Source: Clostridia bacterium (lineage in GTDB: Bacteria > CBDUZB01 > JAGLHV01). From it: a DNA stretch of 11,231 nucleotides. The stretch is taken from NCBI GenBank assembly GCA_030595925.1, contig JAUVLC010000081.1, positions 1-11,231 on the forward strand, given 5' to 3'. The notes below the pieces were generated by a model. The model was not told where the DNA came from. It saw nothing but the letters and a program-made list of their open reading frames with translations, and made no database searches. This document shows, piece by piece, positions 1-6,575 of this stretch (positions are counted from its first letter, which is position 1; each line of letters begins with the position of its first letter). Position numbers and translations under genes: made by a program.

Positions 1-32
1 AAATCCCCCCAACCCCCTTTTTCAAAGGGGGA
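1..32 (+). repeat. C/G-tract palindromic repeat, copy 1
   Basis: This short element has a perfect 8-bp stem (CCCCCTTT at 13-20, AAAGGGGG at 24-31) with a 3-nt TTC loop, preceded by a second C tract at 5-10. An inverted copy at 8202-8233 matches it at 29 of 32 positions. It lies at the window edge, so it may extend upstream. No T tract follows the stem on the + strand, so I do not call it an intrinsic terminator. It looks like a dispersed REP-like or MITE-like intergenic repeat. Confidence 0.75.
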
Positions 33-45
33 GATAATATCATAT

Positions 46-65
46 CCTTTTTCAAGGGGGGGGGA
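46..65 (+). repeat. Degenerate second copy of the C/G-tract repeat core
   Basis: CCTTTTTCAA followed by nine G and an A repeats the core of the element at 13-32, about 30 nt downstream. The left C tract is reduced to two bases and the G tract is expanded. It looks like a decayed tandem copy of the palindromic repeat. The G run may also be a site of length variation or assembly error. Confidence 0.5.
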
Positions 66-159
66 GGCAATTACTTTTAACAAAAAGCTTTGCAATTGTT
101 ACAGATATAAATGAATTAACTGAATATTTTTGACAATACCACAAAAAGGAGGAGGAGGA

Positions 160-1527
160 ATGATGAAAAAAATAATTGTCTGGTTTTGTTTTTTACTTTT
201 TCCCGGGATTGTTTTTTCAGCCGATGTTCGTACTTCTTTGATGCCGCAGGATTTTGAGTATTCTCTTGAACTTAACGGAGCAATAACCAAAGACAATATT
301 TATCAGATTCATTTGGGAAATGGTGTGTTGGAAAAATGTACTCCCGGTTGCAAGGATATCAGATTATTTGATTCAAAGGATAATGAAGTTCCGTATGTTA
401 TTTTGGATTATAATTATATCTCGGAAAAAGATAAGATGCACAGACTGAAAATCACAAAATACCGTTATGACGAAAATTCCGCAGTGATTACCCTTTCTAC
501 TTTAAAGAAAGAAAATAAAGAAAAAAACATTCAAATTAATGCTATTTATCTTGATATAGGGGATAATGATTTTAATAAAAAAGTAAAAATAAGCGGAAGT
601 AATGATGGAAAAAAGTGGGTGTTGGTAAAAAGAGATACCATATATGATTTTTCTTCCCAGGTTAATTTACGAAAAACAGAAGTAGAATTTGAAAGCGTAA
701 GTTATCCTTATTATCTAATTACTCTTACTGATGAGAAAATGCAAAAAGACAGTCAGCAATCCATAAAATTAAAATATGACCAGCTTGAATTTAGTGTGGA
801 TAACATGGAGAATAAAAAATTACATATAAACTCTGTTATCGGTAAATTTAAAACAGAAAAAAACAAAAACATTGTTTATGATAAAAAAATTTTTACCGGT
901 AGTACCGCCACACTTGATAAAAACGGGGATACGGTTATCGAAATAGAAGCCGGATTACCGGTGAAAAAAATATATTTTGATATAAGCAATGCATATTACT
1001 ATCGTAAGGTAAGAGTGTATTGTAGTGATACAGGTGATACTGATTCTTATAAGTTGCTAAATAAAGGAGTGATCTATACTTTTACTTTATTCAATGTAAC
1101 TGATGTAAAAAACTATGTTTGTTTATCATCGCCAAAATATAATTTTTATAAATTGGTTATAGAAAACAAAAATAATCCTCCTCTGGATATTAAAAGCATC
1201 ACTTTTAAATGGATTCAAAAAAACCTTTATTTTGTTGCGCTCAATAACGATACGCAGCATTTTTTATGCTTTGGTAATAAAAATACAGATAAACCGGAGT
1301 ATGATTTATCCAGATTTATCCATAAAAATAATTGGTACAAACAGGACTATACGAAACTTGAGGGATCTGATATCTCAGGCAATAAGAATTTTGTTTCCCG
1401 TTTGGGAAAAGACAAAAAAGCACAAATTGAAAAAATCATACTTATGACCGTAGTAATATTTTTGGTTTTAGGAATTAGTTTTTTTCTTTATTCATTAATG
1501 AAAAAAGCTCAGGGCACTAAGAAATGA
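160..1527 (+). CDS. DUF3999-like exported protein with C-terminal membrane anchor
   Basis: The 455-residue product has an N-terminal signal peptide (basic MMKK, hydrophobic stretch to about residue 19, likely cleavage VFS|AD). A single hydrophobic segment at about 423-446 is followed by a basic tail, so most of the chain should face the periplasm or exterior. The body looks beta-rich. A discoidin-like stretch at 130-164 (IYLDIGD, SNDGKKWVLV, IYDF) is echoed at 270-308 (IYFDISN, RKVRVYCSD, GVIYTF). The segment KLVIENKNNPPLDI at 331-344 matches my memory of DUF3999 (PF13163) proteins, as do the length and topology. The function of that family is unknown. An upstream in-frame TTG at 130 is rejected because a strong GGAGGAGGA Shine-Dalgarno at 148-156 directly precedes the double ATG at 160/163. 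The stop overlaps the next start by ATGA, so the two genes are probably translationally coupled. No convincing promoter was found upstream. Confidence 0.72.
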   Translation: MMKKIIVWFCFLLFPGIVFSADVRTSLMPQDFEYSLELNGAITKDNIYQIHLGNGVLEKCTPGCKDIRLFDSKDNEVPYVILDYNYISEKDKMHRLKITKYRYDENSAVITLSTLKKENKEKNIQINAIYLDIGDNDFNKKVKISGSNDGKKWVLVKRDTIYDFSSQVNLRKTEVEFESVSYPYYLITLTDEKMQKDSQQSIKLKYDQLEFSVDNMENKKLHINSVIGKFKTEKNKNIVYDKKIFTGSTATLDKNGDTVIEIEAGLPVKKIYFDISNAYYYRKVRVYCSDTGDTDSYKLLNKGVIYTFTLFNVTDVKNYVCLSSPKYNFYKLVIENKNNPPLDIKSITFKWIQKNLYFVALNNDTQHFLCFGNKNTDKPEYDLSRFIHKNNWYKQDYTKLEGSDISGNKNFVSRLGKDKKAQIEKIILMTVVIFLVLGISFFLYSLMKKAQGTKK

Positions 1528-2564
1528 AAAAAATCAATAAATTACTCTTGTTCTTAGTATTTATTGAACTAAGTTTCTTTGTTTCTTTTTCTGTGGCAGT
1601 AAAATCAATATCCCCGGCTAAGAAAGAGATTAAGGGGAAGATAGAGCAAGTAAAGAGAGAGATTAAACCGCTTGATTTCTCCCGGAAACCGGTATTTTCC
1701 TCTGCAATGACTGCTTACTTTCAATATTATGGTATCCATTTTGAAAATGTTAATCATTTTTTTGGTTCATTTAATTCCTGTGGAAAACTAATTGTTTCGC
1801 ATGTTTTTATTCCTGATAATCCAAAAGGGACTGTTTTTTTAGTACATGGATATTATGATCATACGGGGATGCTGAAAAATCTGATTCGTTTTTGTTTAAA
1901 CAAACAATTCGCAGTTGCGGTTTATGATTTACCCGGACATGGGCTTTCCGGTGGTAAAGGTGTTACAATTAATGATTTTTCTGAGTATGTTACAGTTTTA
2001 GATGATTTTATTAGGATTTGTCAAAATCATTTGCCGAAGCCCTTTCATTCAATTAGTCATAGTACCGGTAGTGCCATTGTCTTTGATTATATGAATAATA
2101 CCTCAAATCAGGTTTTTACGAGGATTATTTTTTTGGCCCCTCTTGTACGTAGTTCATACTGGAAATTGTCGAAAGTTGGTTATTTCTTAGTTAGAATCTT
2201 TTGTGAAAATGTTCCCAGAAAATTTAATGATAATTCGTCTGATAATGTTTTTCTTGAATTTGTGAAAAAAGATCCACTGCAAAGCAAATATGTTTCTTTG
2301 AAATTTGTGGGGGCACTTTTTATGTGGAATAAACGAATAAAAGATTACTCAATAATCACCAAAGCTGTTTTAGTGATTCAAGGGAATTTAGACAAAGTTG
2401 TTGATTGGAAATATAATATTCGATTTTTAAAGAAAAAAATAAAACCGGTAAACATAAAGTTAATTAATAATGCCAGGCATCATTTAGTGAATGAGAATAA
2501 AGCAATACGCTCTAAGGTTTTTAGTATTATAGATGAATATTTTATTTCTTCCGACCATTTTTAA
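1524..2564 (+). CDS. Alpha/beta hydrolase, S33/lysophospholipase-like, with signal peptide or anchor
   Basis: This 346-residue protein has a hydrophobic N-terminus (about 7-27) that should export or anchor it. The alpha/beta-hydrolase core follows: oxyanion-hole motif VHGYYDHTG (107-115), DLPGHGLSGG (135-144), a nucleophile elbow SHSTG with Ser180, an acid candidate Asp290 in QGNLDKVVD, and His319/His320 in NARHHL. This order fits Hydrolase_4/serine aminopeptidase S33 proteins, which include monoacylglycerol lipases and lysophospholipases. The first glycine of the usual GxSxG elbow is serine here, a change seen in some relatives. The likely role is an esterase or lipase acting at or outside the membrane, but the substrate cannot be read from sequence. 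The start overlaps the upstream stop (ATGA) with only a weak AGGG Shine-Dalgarno at 1511-1514, which points to coupling with the DUF3999-like gene. Confidence 0.82.
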   Translation: MKKINKLLLFLVFIELSFFVSFSVAVKSISPAKKEIKGKIEQVKREIKPLDFSRKPVFSSAMTAYFQYYGIHFENVNHFFGSFNSCGKLIVSHVFIPDNPKGTVFLVHGYYDHTGMLKNLIRFCLNKQFAVAVYDLPGHGLSGGKGVTINDFSEYVTVLDDFIRICQNHLPKPFHSISHSTGSAIVFDYMNNTSNQVFTRIIFLAPLVRSSYWKLSKVGYFLVRIFCENVPRKFNDNSSDNVFLEFVKKDPLQSKYVSLKFVGALFMWNKRIKDYSIITKAVLVIQGNLDKVVDWKYNIRFLKKKIKPVNIKLINNARHHLVNENKAIRSKVFSIIDEYFISSDHF

Positions 2565-2581
2565 GGCTGCTTTCTTTTCTC

Positions 2582-2611
2582 TTGACAGAATAGATATTTT
2601 TATGCTTTAAT
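2582..2611 (+). promoter_or_regulatory. Sigma-70-type promoter with extended -10
   Basis: A perfect -35 hexamer TTGACA (2582-2587) is followed after 18 nt by TTTAAT (2606-2611). A TG dinucleotide at 2603-2604 sits one base upstream and makes an extended -10. Transcription would start at about 2617-2619, leaving a leader of about 25 nt before the roadblock gene. This is the best promoter in the window and separates the roadblock gene from the unit upstream. Basis: hexamer matching by eye and known spacing rules. Confidence 0.7.
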
Positions 2612-2630
2612 ATACCAAATAAAATTGAAT

Positions 2631-2638
2631 GGGAGGGG
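2631..2638 (+). promoter_or_regulatory. Shine-Dalgarno that decides the roadblock gene start
   Basis: GGGAGGGG ends 5 nt before GTG at 2644 and overlaps the codons that follow the in-frame ATG at 2629. The ATG has no purine-rich site ahead of it, and a transcript starting near 2618 would leave it only about 10 nt of leader. The GTG is therefore the better start. Confidence 0.65.
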
Positions 2639-2643
2639 TAAAA

Positions 2644-2991
2644 GTGGTAATAAAAGACATTTTGGATGGGTTAGTCCGCACACCGGGAATGGAAGGAGCA
2701 GTATTGGTAAGCAAAGATGGGTTTGTTATTGATAGTGCGACTAATAAAGATATGGATACAGAGGAAATAGGTGCTGTTTTTGCCGGGGCTACCGGGCCTT
2801 CGGAAATTATAGGGGAACAATTAGCGATGGGGAATTTTGTTCAGTCAATGTTAGAATATGAAAAGGGAATGATTGTTGTTCTTTTAATAAAAGAATCTTT
2901 TTTAGCGGTAATAGCCGGAAGTAATGCTAATTTGGGGTTGGTAAGAATTAGCACGAAAAGAGCAAAAGTAGAATTAGAAAAATTAGTATAA
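2644..2991 (+). CDS. Roadblock/LC7-domain protein (MglB-like)
   Basis: The product has 115 residues, almost exactly one roadblock/LC7 domain. It shows the family pattern: an N-terminal helix, then EGAVLVSKDGFVIDS (17-31), a central helix around EEIGAVFAGATGPSEIIGEQL (about 40-60), a strand pair around MIVVLLIKESFLAVIAG (76-92) and a closing helix LGLVRISTKRAKVELEKL. Roadblock proteins dimerise. In bacteria many act as regulators or scaffolds of small Ras-like GTPases, for example MglB acting as GAP for MglA in polarity control. No GTPase gene is in this window, so the partner is unknown. It has its own strong promoter and a GTG start; an in-frame ATG at 2629 would add five residues. No gene overlaps it. 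The family call is firm and the role is inferred. Confidence 0.88.
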   Translation: MVIKDILDGLVRTPGMEGAVLVSKDGFVIDSATNKDMDTEEIGAVFAGATGPSEIIGEQLAMGNFVQSMLEYEKGMIVVLLIKESFLAVIAGSNANLGLVRISTKRAKVELEKLV

Positions 2992-3023
2992 ATATAAATT
3001 TAAATTTCATCGAAAATAATAGA

Positions 3024-3050
3024 AAAATAATTGTAATAGATAATTATTTT
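3024..3050 (+). other. AT-only hairpin downstream of roadblock gene
   Basis: AAAATAATT (3024-3032) can pair perfectly with AATTATTTT (3042-3050) around a 9-nt loop. With no G-C pairs and no clean T run after it, it would be a weak terminator at best. It could be chance in such AT-rich sequence or an mRNA 3'-end structure. Confidence 0.3.
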
Positions 3051-3076
3051 ATTGTATTCGGGTAAAGAGGTGGAAG

Positions 3077-3427
3077 ATGAAAAAAATACATCCTAAGTAT
3101 GAAGAAACAGTTGTAACGTGTGTTTGCGGTCATAGTTTTAAGACCAAGTCTACGAGCAAAAAAATCCATTTGGATATTTGTTCCTATTGTCATCCTTTTT
3201 ATACAGGACAACAGAAATTTATAGATACGGCAGGACGGGTGGAGAAATTTAAAACCCGTTATAAGAAAACAGAGGGGAAAACAGTAAGGAAAAAAGTAAA
3301 AAAAGCTGTTAAAAAAGTTAAAGGAGAAATAAAAGTTAAAAAAGAGGCAAAAATAGCTAAAGGAACAAAAGAAACTAAAGAACCCAAAAAGACAAAGAAA
3401 GCAAAAGAAACAAAAGAGAGTAAGTAG
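3077..3427 (+). CDS. rpmE: 50S ribosomal protein L31 with lysine-rich C-terminal extension
   Basis: Residues 1 to about 63 are a standard L31: start MKKIHPKY, zinc-ligand cysteines in C15-x-C17 and C35-x-x-C38, and [20 protein letters not shown] (39-58). L31 sits at the central protuberance of the large subunit and bridges to the small subunit. The cysteine set marks the zinc-binding form. Bacterial L31 is usually about 65-90 residues, whereas this one has 116. Residues 64-116 are almost entirely Lys with Glu, Thr, Ala and Val in KK, KV and KETK patterns, predicted to be disordered and strongly basic. A good Shine-Dalgarno (AGAGGTGG, 3066-3073) precedes the ATG. The gene ends 23 nt before an intrinsic terminator. 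The L31 identification is secure and the role of the tail is unknown. Confidence 0.95.
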   Translation: MKKIHPKYEETVVTCVCGHSFKTKSTSKKIHLDICSYCHPFYTGQQKFIDTAGRVEKFKTRYKKTEGKTVRKKVKKAVKKVKGEIKVKKEAKIAKGTKETKEPKKTKKAKETKESK

Positions 3428-3450
3428 GGTGACTATTTTGTAGGAAAGGG

Positions 3451-3481
3451 AGCAGAACATGTTTTGTGTTCTGCTTTTTTT
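3451..3481 (+). terminator. Rho-independent terminator after rpmE
   Basis: AGCAGAACA (3451-3459) pairs perfectly with TGTTCTGCT (3467-3475) around a 7-nt loop and runs into an uninterrupted T tract at 3475-3481. This is the clearest terminator in the window. It should end the roadblock/rpmE transcript before the DUF1385-prfA run, unless there is read-through. Confidence 0.88.
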
Positions 3482-3523
3482 ATATAAAATTCAGCCAATT
3501 TATAAATAAGGAAGAGAGCGAAT

Positions 3524-4483
3524 ATGAGTAAAAAAGAAAAGATTACTGTCGGAGGGCAGGCGGTTATTGAAGGGGTAATGATGCGGTCTCCTCACTTTTA
3601 TGCAGTAGCTTTGCGTCGCAGCAATGGGGAAATAACAGTGGATAAAAAGCCTATAAAATCTCTTGCCCAAAAATGGCCGTTTTTAAAGTTACCTTTATTA
3701 CGCGGGATAGTGGTATTAATAGAGTCTTTAGTTATTGGAATTAAAACACTTACTTATTCTGCAGACGTTTTTGCCGGGGATACGGAAGGGGAGGAGGGAA
3801 ATGAAACGTCGTTAAAAGATAACAACACGAAAAAAGATAAAAAAAATACTTTATCTCCCTTTGTATTAATTTTGACTATTTTATTCTCTCTTTCATTTGG
3901 GATTTTCATTTTTATTATATTACCTTTAATGATTGCCCAATATTTGAAAATGAATGTCTTCGAATTTGAAAGCAAGATTGCTTTTAATTTAATTGATGGG
4001 GTTGTGAGAATTAGTGTTTTTTTAATTTATGTGATAGTTATTTCTTTTATGAAAGACATACACAGGGTGTTTCAATATCATGGGGCAGAGCATAAGGCTG
4101 TTTATACTTATGAGGCAAAAGAGGAGTTGGCAGTGGAAAATGCAAGAAAATTTTCTACGCTTCATCCTCGTTGTGGAACAGCTTTTTTAGTTATCGTAAT
4201 GGTAATGAGTATTTTTATTTTTTCTTTGTTTACACCCGCTTCTTTTTTGGAAAAATTATTACTTAGATTAAGCTTAATTCCCTTTATTGCCGGTATTTCT
4301 TATGAAATTATTAAGTATTCGTTTAAAGCAAGGTCTAATCCCCTGATAAAAATTCTTATACTTCCCGGACTCTTTTTACAAAAAATAACTACTTCTATTC
4401 CTGATGATGGCCAAATAGAGGTAGCTTTAGCGGCCTTGAATGAAGTTTTAAATGCAGAGCAGGTTAGTTATAAACAGGATTAG
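3524..4483 (+). CDS. DUF1385 family membrane protein (YqhQ-like)
   Basis: The 319-residue protein opens with VGGQAVIEGVMMRSP (9-23), the hallmark of DUF1385/COG3872 (Bacillus YqhQ). Other conserved stretches are FQYHGAEHKAVYTYE (183-197) and LHPRCGTAF (213-221), whose His, Glu and Cys residues could bind metal. Hydrophobic segments at about 60-75, 111-140, 160-176, 219-238 and 247-264 indicate an integral membrane protein. A charged low-complexity linker (about 86-108) precedes the second segment. The biochemical function of the family is unsettled. It commonly sits beside prfA and prmC, as here, with prfA starting 17 nt after its stop. The ATG at 3524 is supported by purine-rich AAGGAAGAGAG upstream. 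No good promoter is visible between the terminator at 3481 and this start. Confidence 0.92.
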   Translation: MSKKEKITVGGQAVIEGVMMRSPHFYAVALRRSNGEITVDKKPIKSLAQKWPFLKLPLLRGIVVLIESLVIGIKTLTYSADVFAGDTEGEEGNETSLKDNNTKKDKKNTLSPFVLILTILFSLSFGIFIFIILPLMIAQYLKMNVFEFESKIAFNLIDGVVRISVFLIYVIVISFMKDIHRVFQYHGAEHKAVYTYEAKEELAVENARKFSTLHPRCGTAFLVIVMVMSIFIFSLFTPASFLEKLLLRLSLIPFIAGISYEIIKYSFKARSNPLIKILILPGLFLQKITTSIPDDGQIEVALAALNEVLNAEQVSYKQD

Positions 4484-4499
4484 AGAGGGAAGGATTATA

Positions 4500-5567
4500 A
4501 TGAAAAAATTAGAGGTAATGGAAGAACGCTATAAGGAGTTAGAGCGTAACTTAGCCAATCCGGATATTATTGCTCAGCCTCAGAAATTTAAGGAATATGC
4601 CAAAGAATATGCCCGGCTTTCTAAAATTGTTTTAAAGATTCAGGAATATAGGAAAATCTGTAAGAATATTAGTGATACTGAAGAAATGCTGTGTATGGAA
4701 AGTGATGAAGAAATGAAAGAGTTAGCGCAAAAAGAGACACAAGAGTTAAAGGAAGCTTTTAAAAAAACGGAAAGAGAATTAAATCTTTTGTTAATTCCTA
4801 AGGAACCTTACGACAGCAAGAATATTATTATGGAAATCAGGGCGGGAACAGGAGGGGATGAGGCTTGTCTTTTTGCCGGCGATTTGTTTCGTATGTATAA
4901 TCGATATGCAGAGCGAAAGGGATGGTCTATAGAGGTTTTAGATAGTCATGCGACAGAGTTAAAAGGGTTTAAAGAAGTAATTTTTTCTATTCAGGGAAAG
5001 GATGTTTATCAGCATCTTAAGTATGAACGGGGAATACATCGGGTACAGCGTGTTCCTTTGACTGAATCGGGAGGAAGAATTCATACCTCGGCAGTTAGTG
5101 TAGCTATTTTACCTGAAGCTGAAGAAGTAGAATTAGACATAAAACCTAAAGATCTTAAAATTGACACTTTTTGTTCTTCTGCTCCGGGAGGACAGCATGT
5201 TAATAAAACCTCTTCGGCGATAAGAATTACTCATATTTCTACGGGCATAATATCGCAATGTCAGGATGAACGTTCTCAATATAAAAATAAAATAAAAGCT
5301 ATGAAAATTCTACGAGCCCGAATATTGGAAGGAATGAGGGATAAACACGAGCAGGAAATAGCACAAAAGAGAAAAAGTCAAGTAGGAAGTGGAGATAGAA
5401 GTGAAAAAATTCGTACGTATAATTTTCCCCAGGATAGAATTACCGACCATCGTATCGGATTAACAATGCGTAATTTGATCAATGTTTTGGATGGAAATTT
5501 AGATTCAATAATTCATGCTCTTTTTGAGGCACAGCAAAAGGAGTTTAATGAGGAATTAACATTATGA
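4500..5567 (+). CDS. prfA: Peptide chain release factor 1
   Basis: This 355-residue protein has the normal RF1 length and plan. It has an N-terminal helical/coiled-coil domain (about 1-100), the MEIRAGTGGDEA block (111-122), the stop-codon-reading PxT tripeptide as PLT (186-188) within RVPLTESGGRIHTSA, and the catalytic GGQ (230-232) in SSAPGGQHVNKTSSAIR. PxT, rather than the SPF of RF2, makes it RF1, which reads UAA and UAG. The residues before GGQ (FCSSAP) differ from the common RASGA form. Shine-Dalgarno GAGGGAAGGA (4484-4493) points to ATG 4500; an in-frame ATG at 4452 lies inside the DUF1385 gene and adds non-family residues. The stop overlaps the prmC start by ATGA, coupling the factor to its modifying enzyme. 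Confidence 0.97.
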   Translation: MKKLEVMEERYKELERNLANPDIIAQPQKFKEYAKEYARLSKIVLKIQEYRKICKNISDTEEMLCMESDEEMKELAQKETQELKEAFKKTERELNLLLIPKEPYDSKNIIMEIRAGTGGDEACLFAGDLFRMYNRYAERKGWSIEVLDSHATELKGFKEVIFSIQGKDVYQHLKYERGIHRVQRVPLTESGGRIHTSAVSVAILPEAEEVELDIKPKDLKIDTFCSSAPGGQHVNKTSSAIRITHISTGIISQCQDERSQYKNKIKAMKILRARILEGMRDKHEQEIAQKRKSQVGSGDRSEKIRTYNFPQDRITDHRIGLTMRNLINVLDGNLDSIIHALFEAQQKEFNEELTL

Positions 5568-6568
5568 GTTTAGCAGAAGTAAAAACTGAAGGGAAATCAG
5601 AGACAGAAAAGAAATGGACTGTTTCCGATGTTTTAAAATGGACTACTCAATATTTTAATAATAATAATATTAGTGAGTCGCGTTTAGATGCTGAAGTTTT
5701 ATTGTCTTATGTCCTGGATTTGGAACGGCTAAAACTTTATTTAGAGTTTAACCGTATTTTAGGTAAAGAAGAATTAAGTGCTTATAAAGGTTTGATTAAA
5801 AAAAGATTGGATTTTATTCCTGTAGCTTATTTGGTTGGACAAAAAGAATTTATGGGGTTGGGTTTTTTTATAAATAAACATGTTTTAATTCCCCGTCCGG
5901 AAACAGAATTGTTGGTAGAAACAGTTATTAATAAAATTAAAGAAAATTTTCCTTTTAGTGTTAAGGAAAAAACGGAAAAGGGTAAATTGGTTAAAGAATC
6001 AATTCCACAAATAATAGATTTAGGAGTTGGTTGTGGAAATATTGCAGTCAGTATAGCTAAGTATGTTAAAGATTGTAAAATTTATGCTATAGATGTAAGC
6101 CAGAAATGTTTGGAAGTAGCTTTTCATAATAGTAAAGCATATAAAATTGAAGATAAAATCACTTTTCTTTTAGGTAGTTTGTTTTACTCCCTGGAAGGAT
6201 ATAATTTGAAAGGAAAAATAGATTTTATTGTTTCTAATCCTCCTTATGTAAAAACTACAGAATTTGATAGTTTACCTCCGGAAGTCAGGCAAGAACCTTA
6301 TATTGCTTTAAATGGGGGGAAAGATGGTCTGGATTTTTATCGTCAAATTCTTTCCCAGTCATTAATTTATCTCAAAGAAGAAGGATATTTGATTTTAGAA
6401 ATAGGGGATGGGCAAAAGGAAGAGATTGTTGATTTAATGAAGAAGAAAGGGTTTTGTTCCATTGAGGTGTTTAGTGATTATTCCGGAATAGAGAGAATAA
6501 TATTGGCACAAAAAAGCACATTAAAAGAAAAAGAAATCAAATTTTTAAATAAAAACAGGAAGCATTAA
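5564..6568 (+). CDS. prmC: Release factor glutamine N5-methyltransferase
   Basis: PrmC (HemK) transfers a methyl group from S-adenosylmethionine to the glutamine of the GGQ motif in release factors. The 334-residue protein shows the N-terminal helical RF-binding domain (about 18-85), RPETELLVE (111-119), the SAM-binding motif I DLGVGCGNIA (152-161), acidic AIDVS (175-179), and catalytic NPPY (225-228). The C-terminal portion contains GGKDGLDFY and LEIGDGQ. It is longer than the usual 280 or so residues because of a charged N-terminal extension, a lysine/glutamate-rich insert at about 127-148 just before motif I, and a basic tail. It overlaps the prfA stop by 4 nt, with GAGGAA at 5550-5555 as ribosome site. 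Identification is firm. Confidence 0.95.
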   Translation: MSLAEVKTEGKSETEKKWTVSDVLKWTTQYFNNNNISESRLDAEVLLSYVLDLERLKLYLEFNRILGKEELSAYKGLIKKRLDFIPVAYLVGQKEFMGLGFFINKHVLIPRPETELLVETVINKIKENFPFSVKEKTEKGKLVKESIPQIIDLGVGCGNIAVSIAKYVKDCKIYAIDVSQKCLEVAFHNSKAYKIEDKITFLLGSLFYSLEGYNLKGKIDFIVSNPPYVKTTEFDSLPPEVRQEPYIALNGGKDGLDFYRQILSQSLIYLKEEGYLILEIGDGQKEEIVDLMKKKGFCSIEVFSDYSGIERIILAQKSTLKEKEIKFLNKNRKH

Positions 6569-6575
6569 AACAAAA

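Noticed and set aside
76-126. Promoter ahead of the DUF3999-like gene
   Set aside because: TATAAA at 106-111 has no acceptable -35 at 16-18 nt, and TTGCAA at 90-95 has no acceptable -10.
130-159. TTG start extending the DUF3999-like protein by 10 residues
   Set aside because: The extension encodes the Shine-Dalgarno itself (Gly-Gly-Gly-Gly) and would bury the signal peptide; ATG 160 has the ribosome site.
3044-3460. Minus-strand frame of 138 codons, rich in Phe, Cys and Leu
   Set aside because: It is the complement of the lysine-rich rpmE tail; A-rich coding sequence gives Phe/Leu on the other strand. L31 is unmistakable on the + strand.
3482-3523. Promoter for DUF1385-prfA at TATAAA 3501-3506
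   Set aside because: The -35 position holds only T/A-rich sequence, and a start about 7 nt downstream would remove part of the ribosome site.
4452-4499. ATG start extending RF1 by 16 residues
   Set aside because: It lies within the DUF1385 gene, lacks a ribosome site, and adds residues absent from RF1; ATG 4500 has GAGGGAAGGA upstream.
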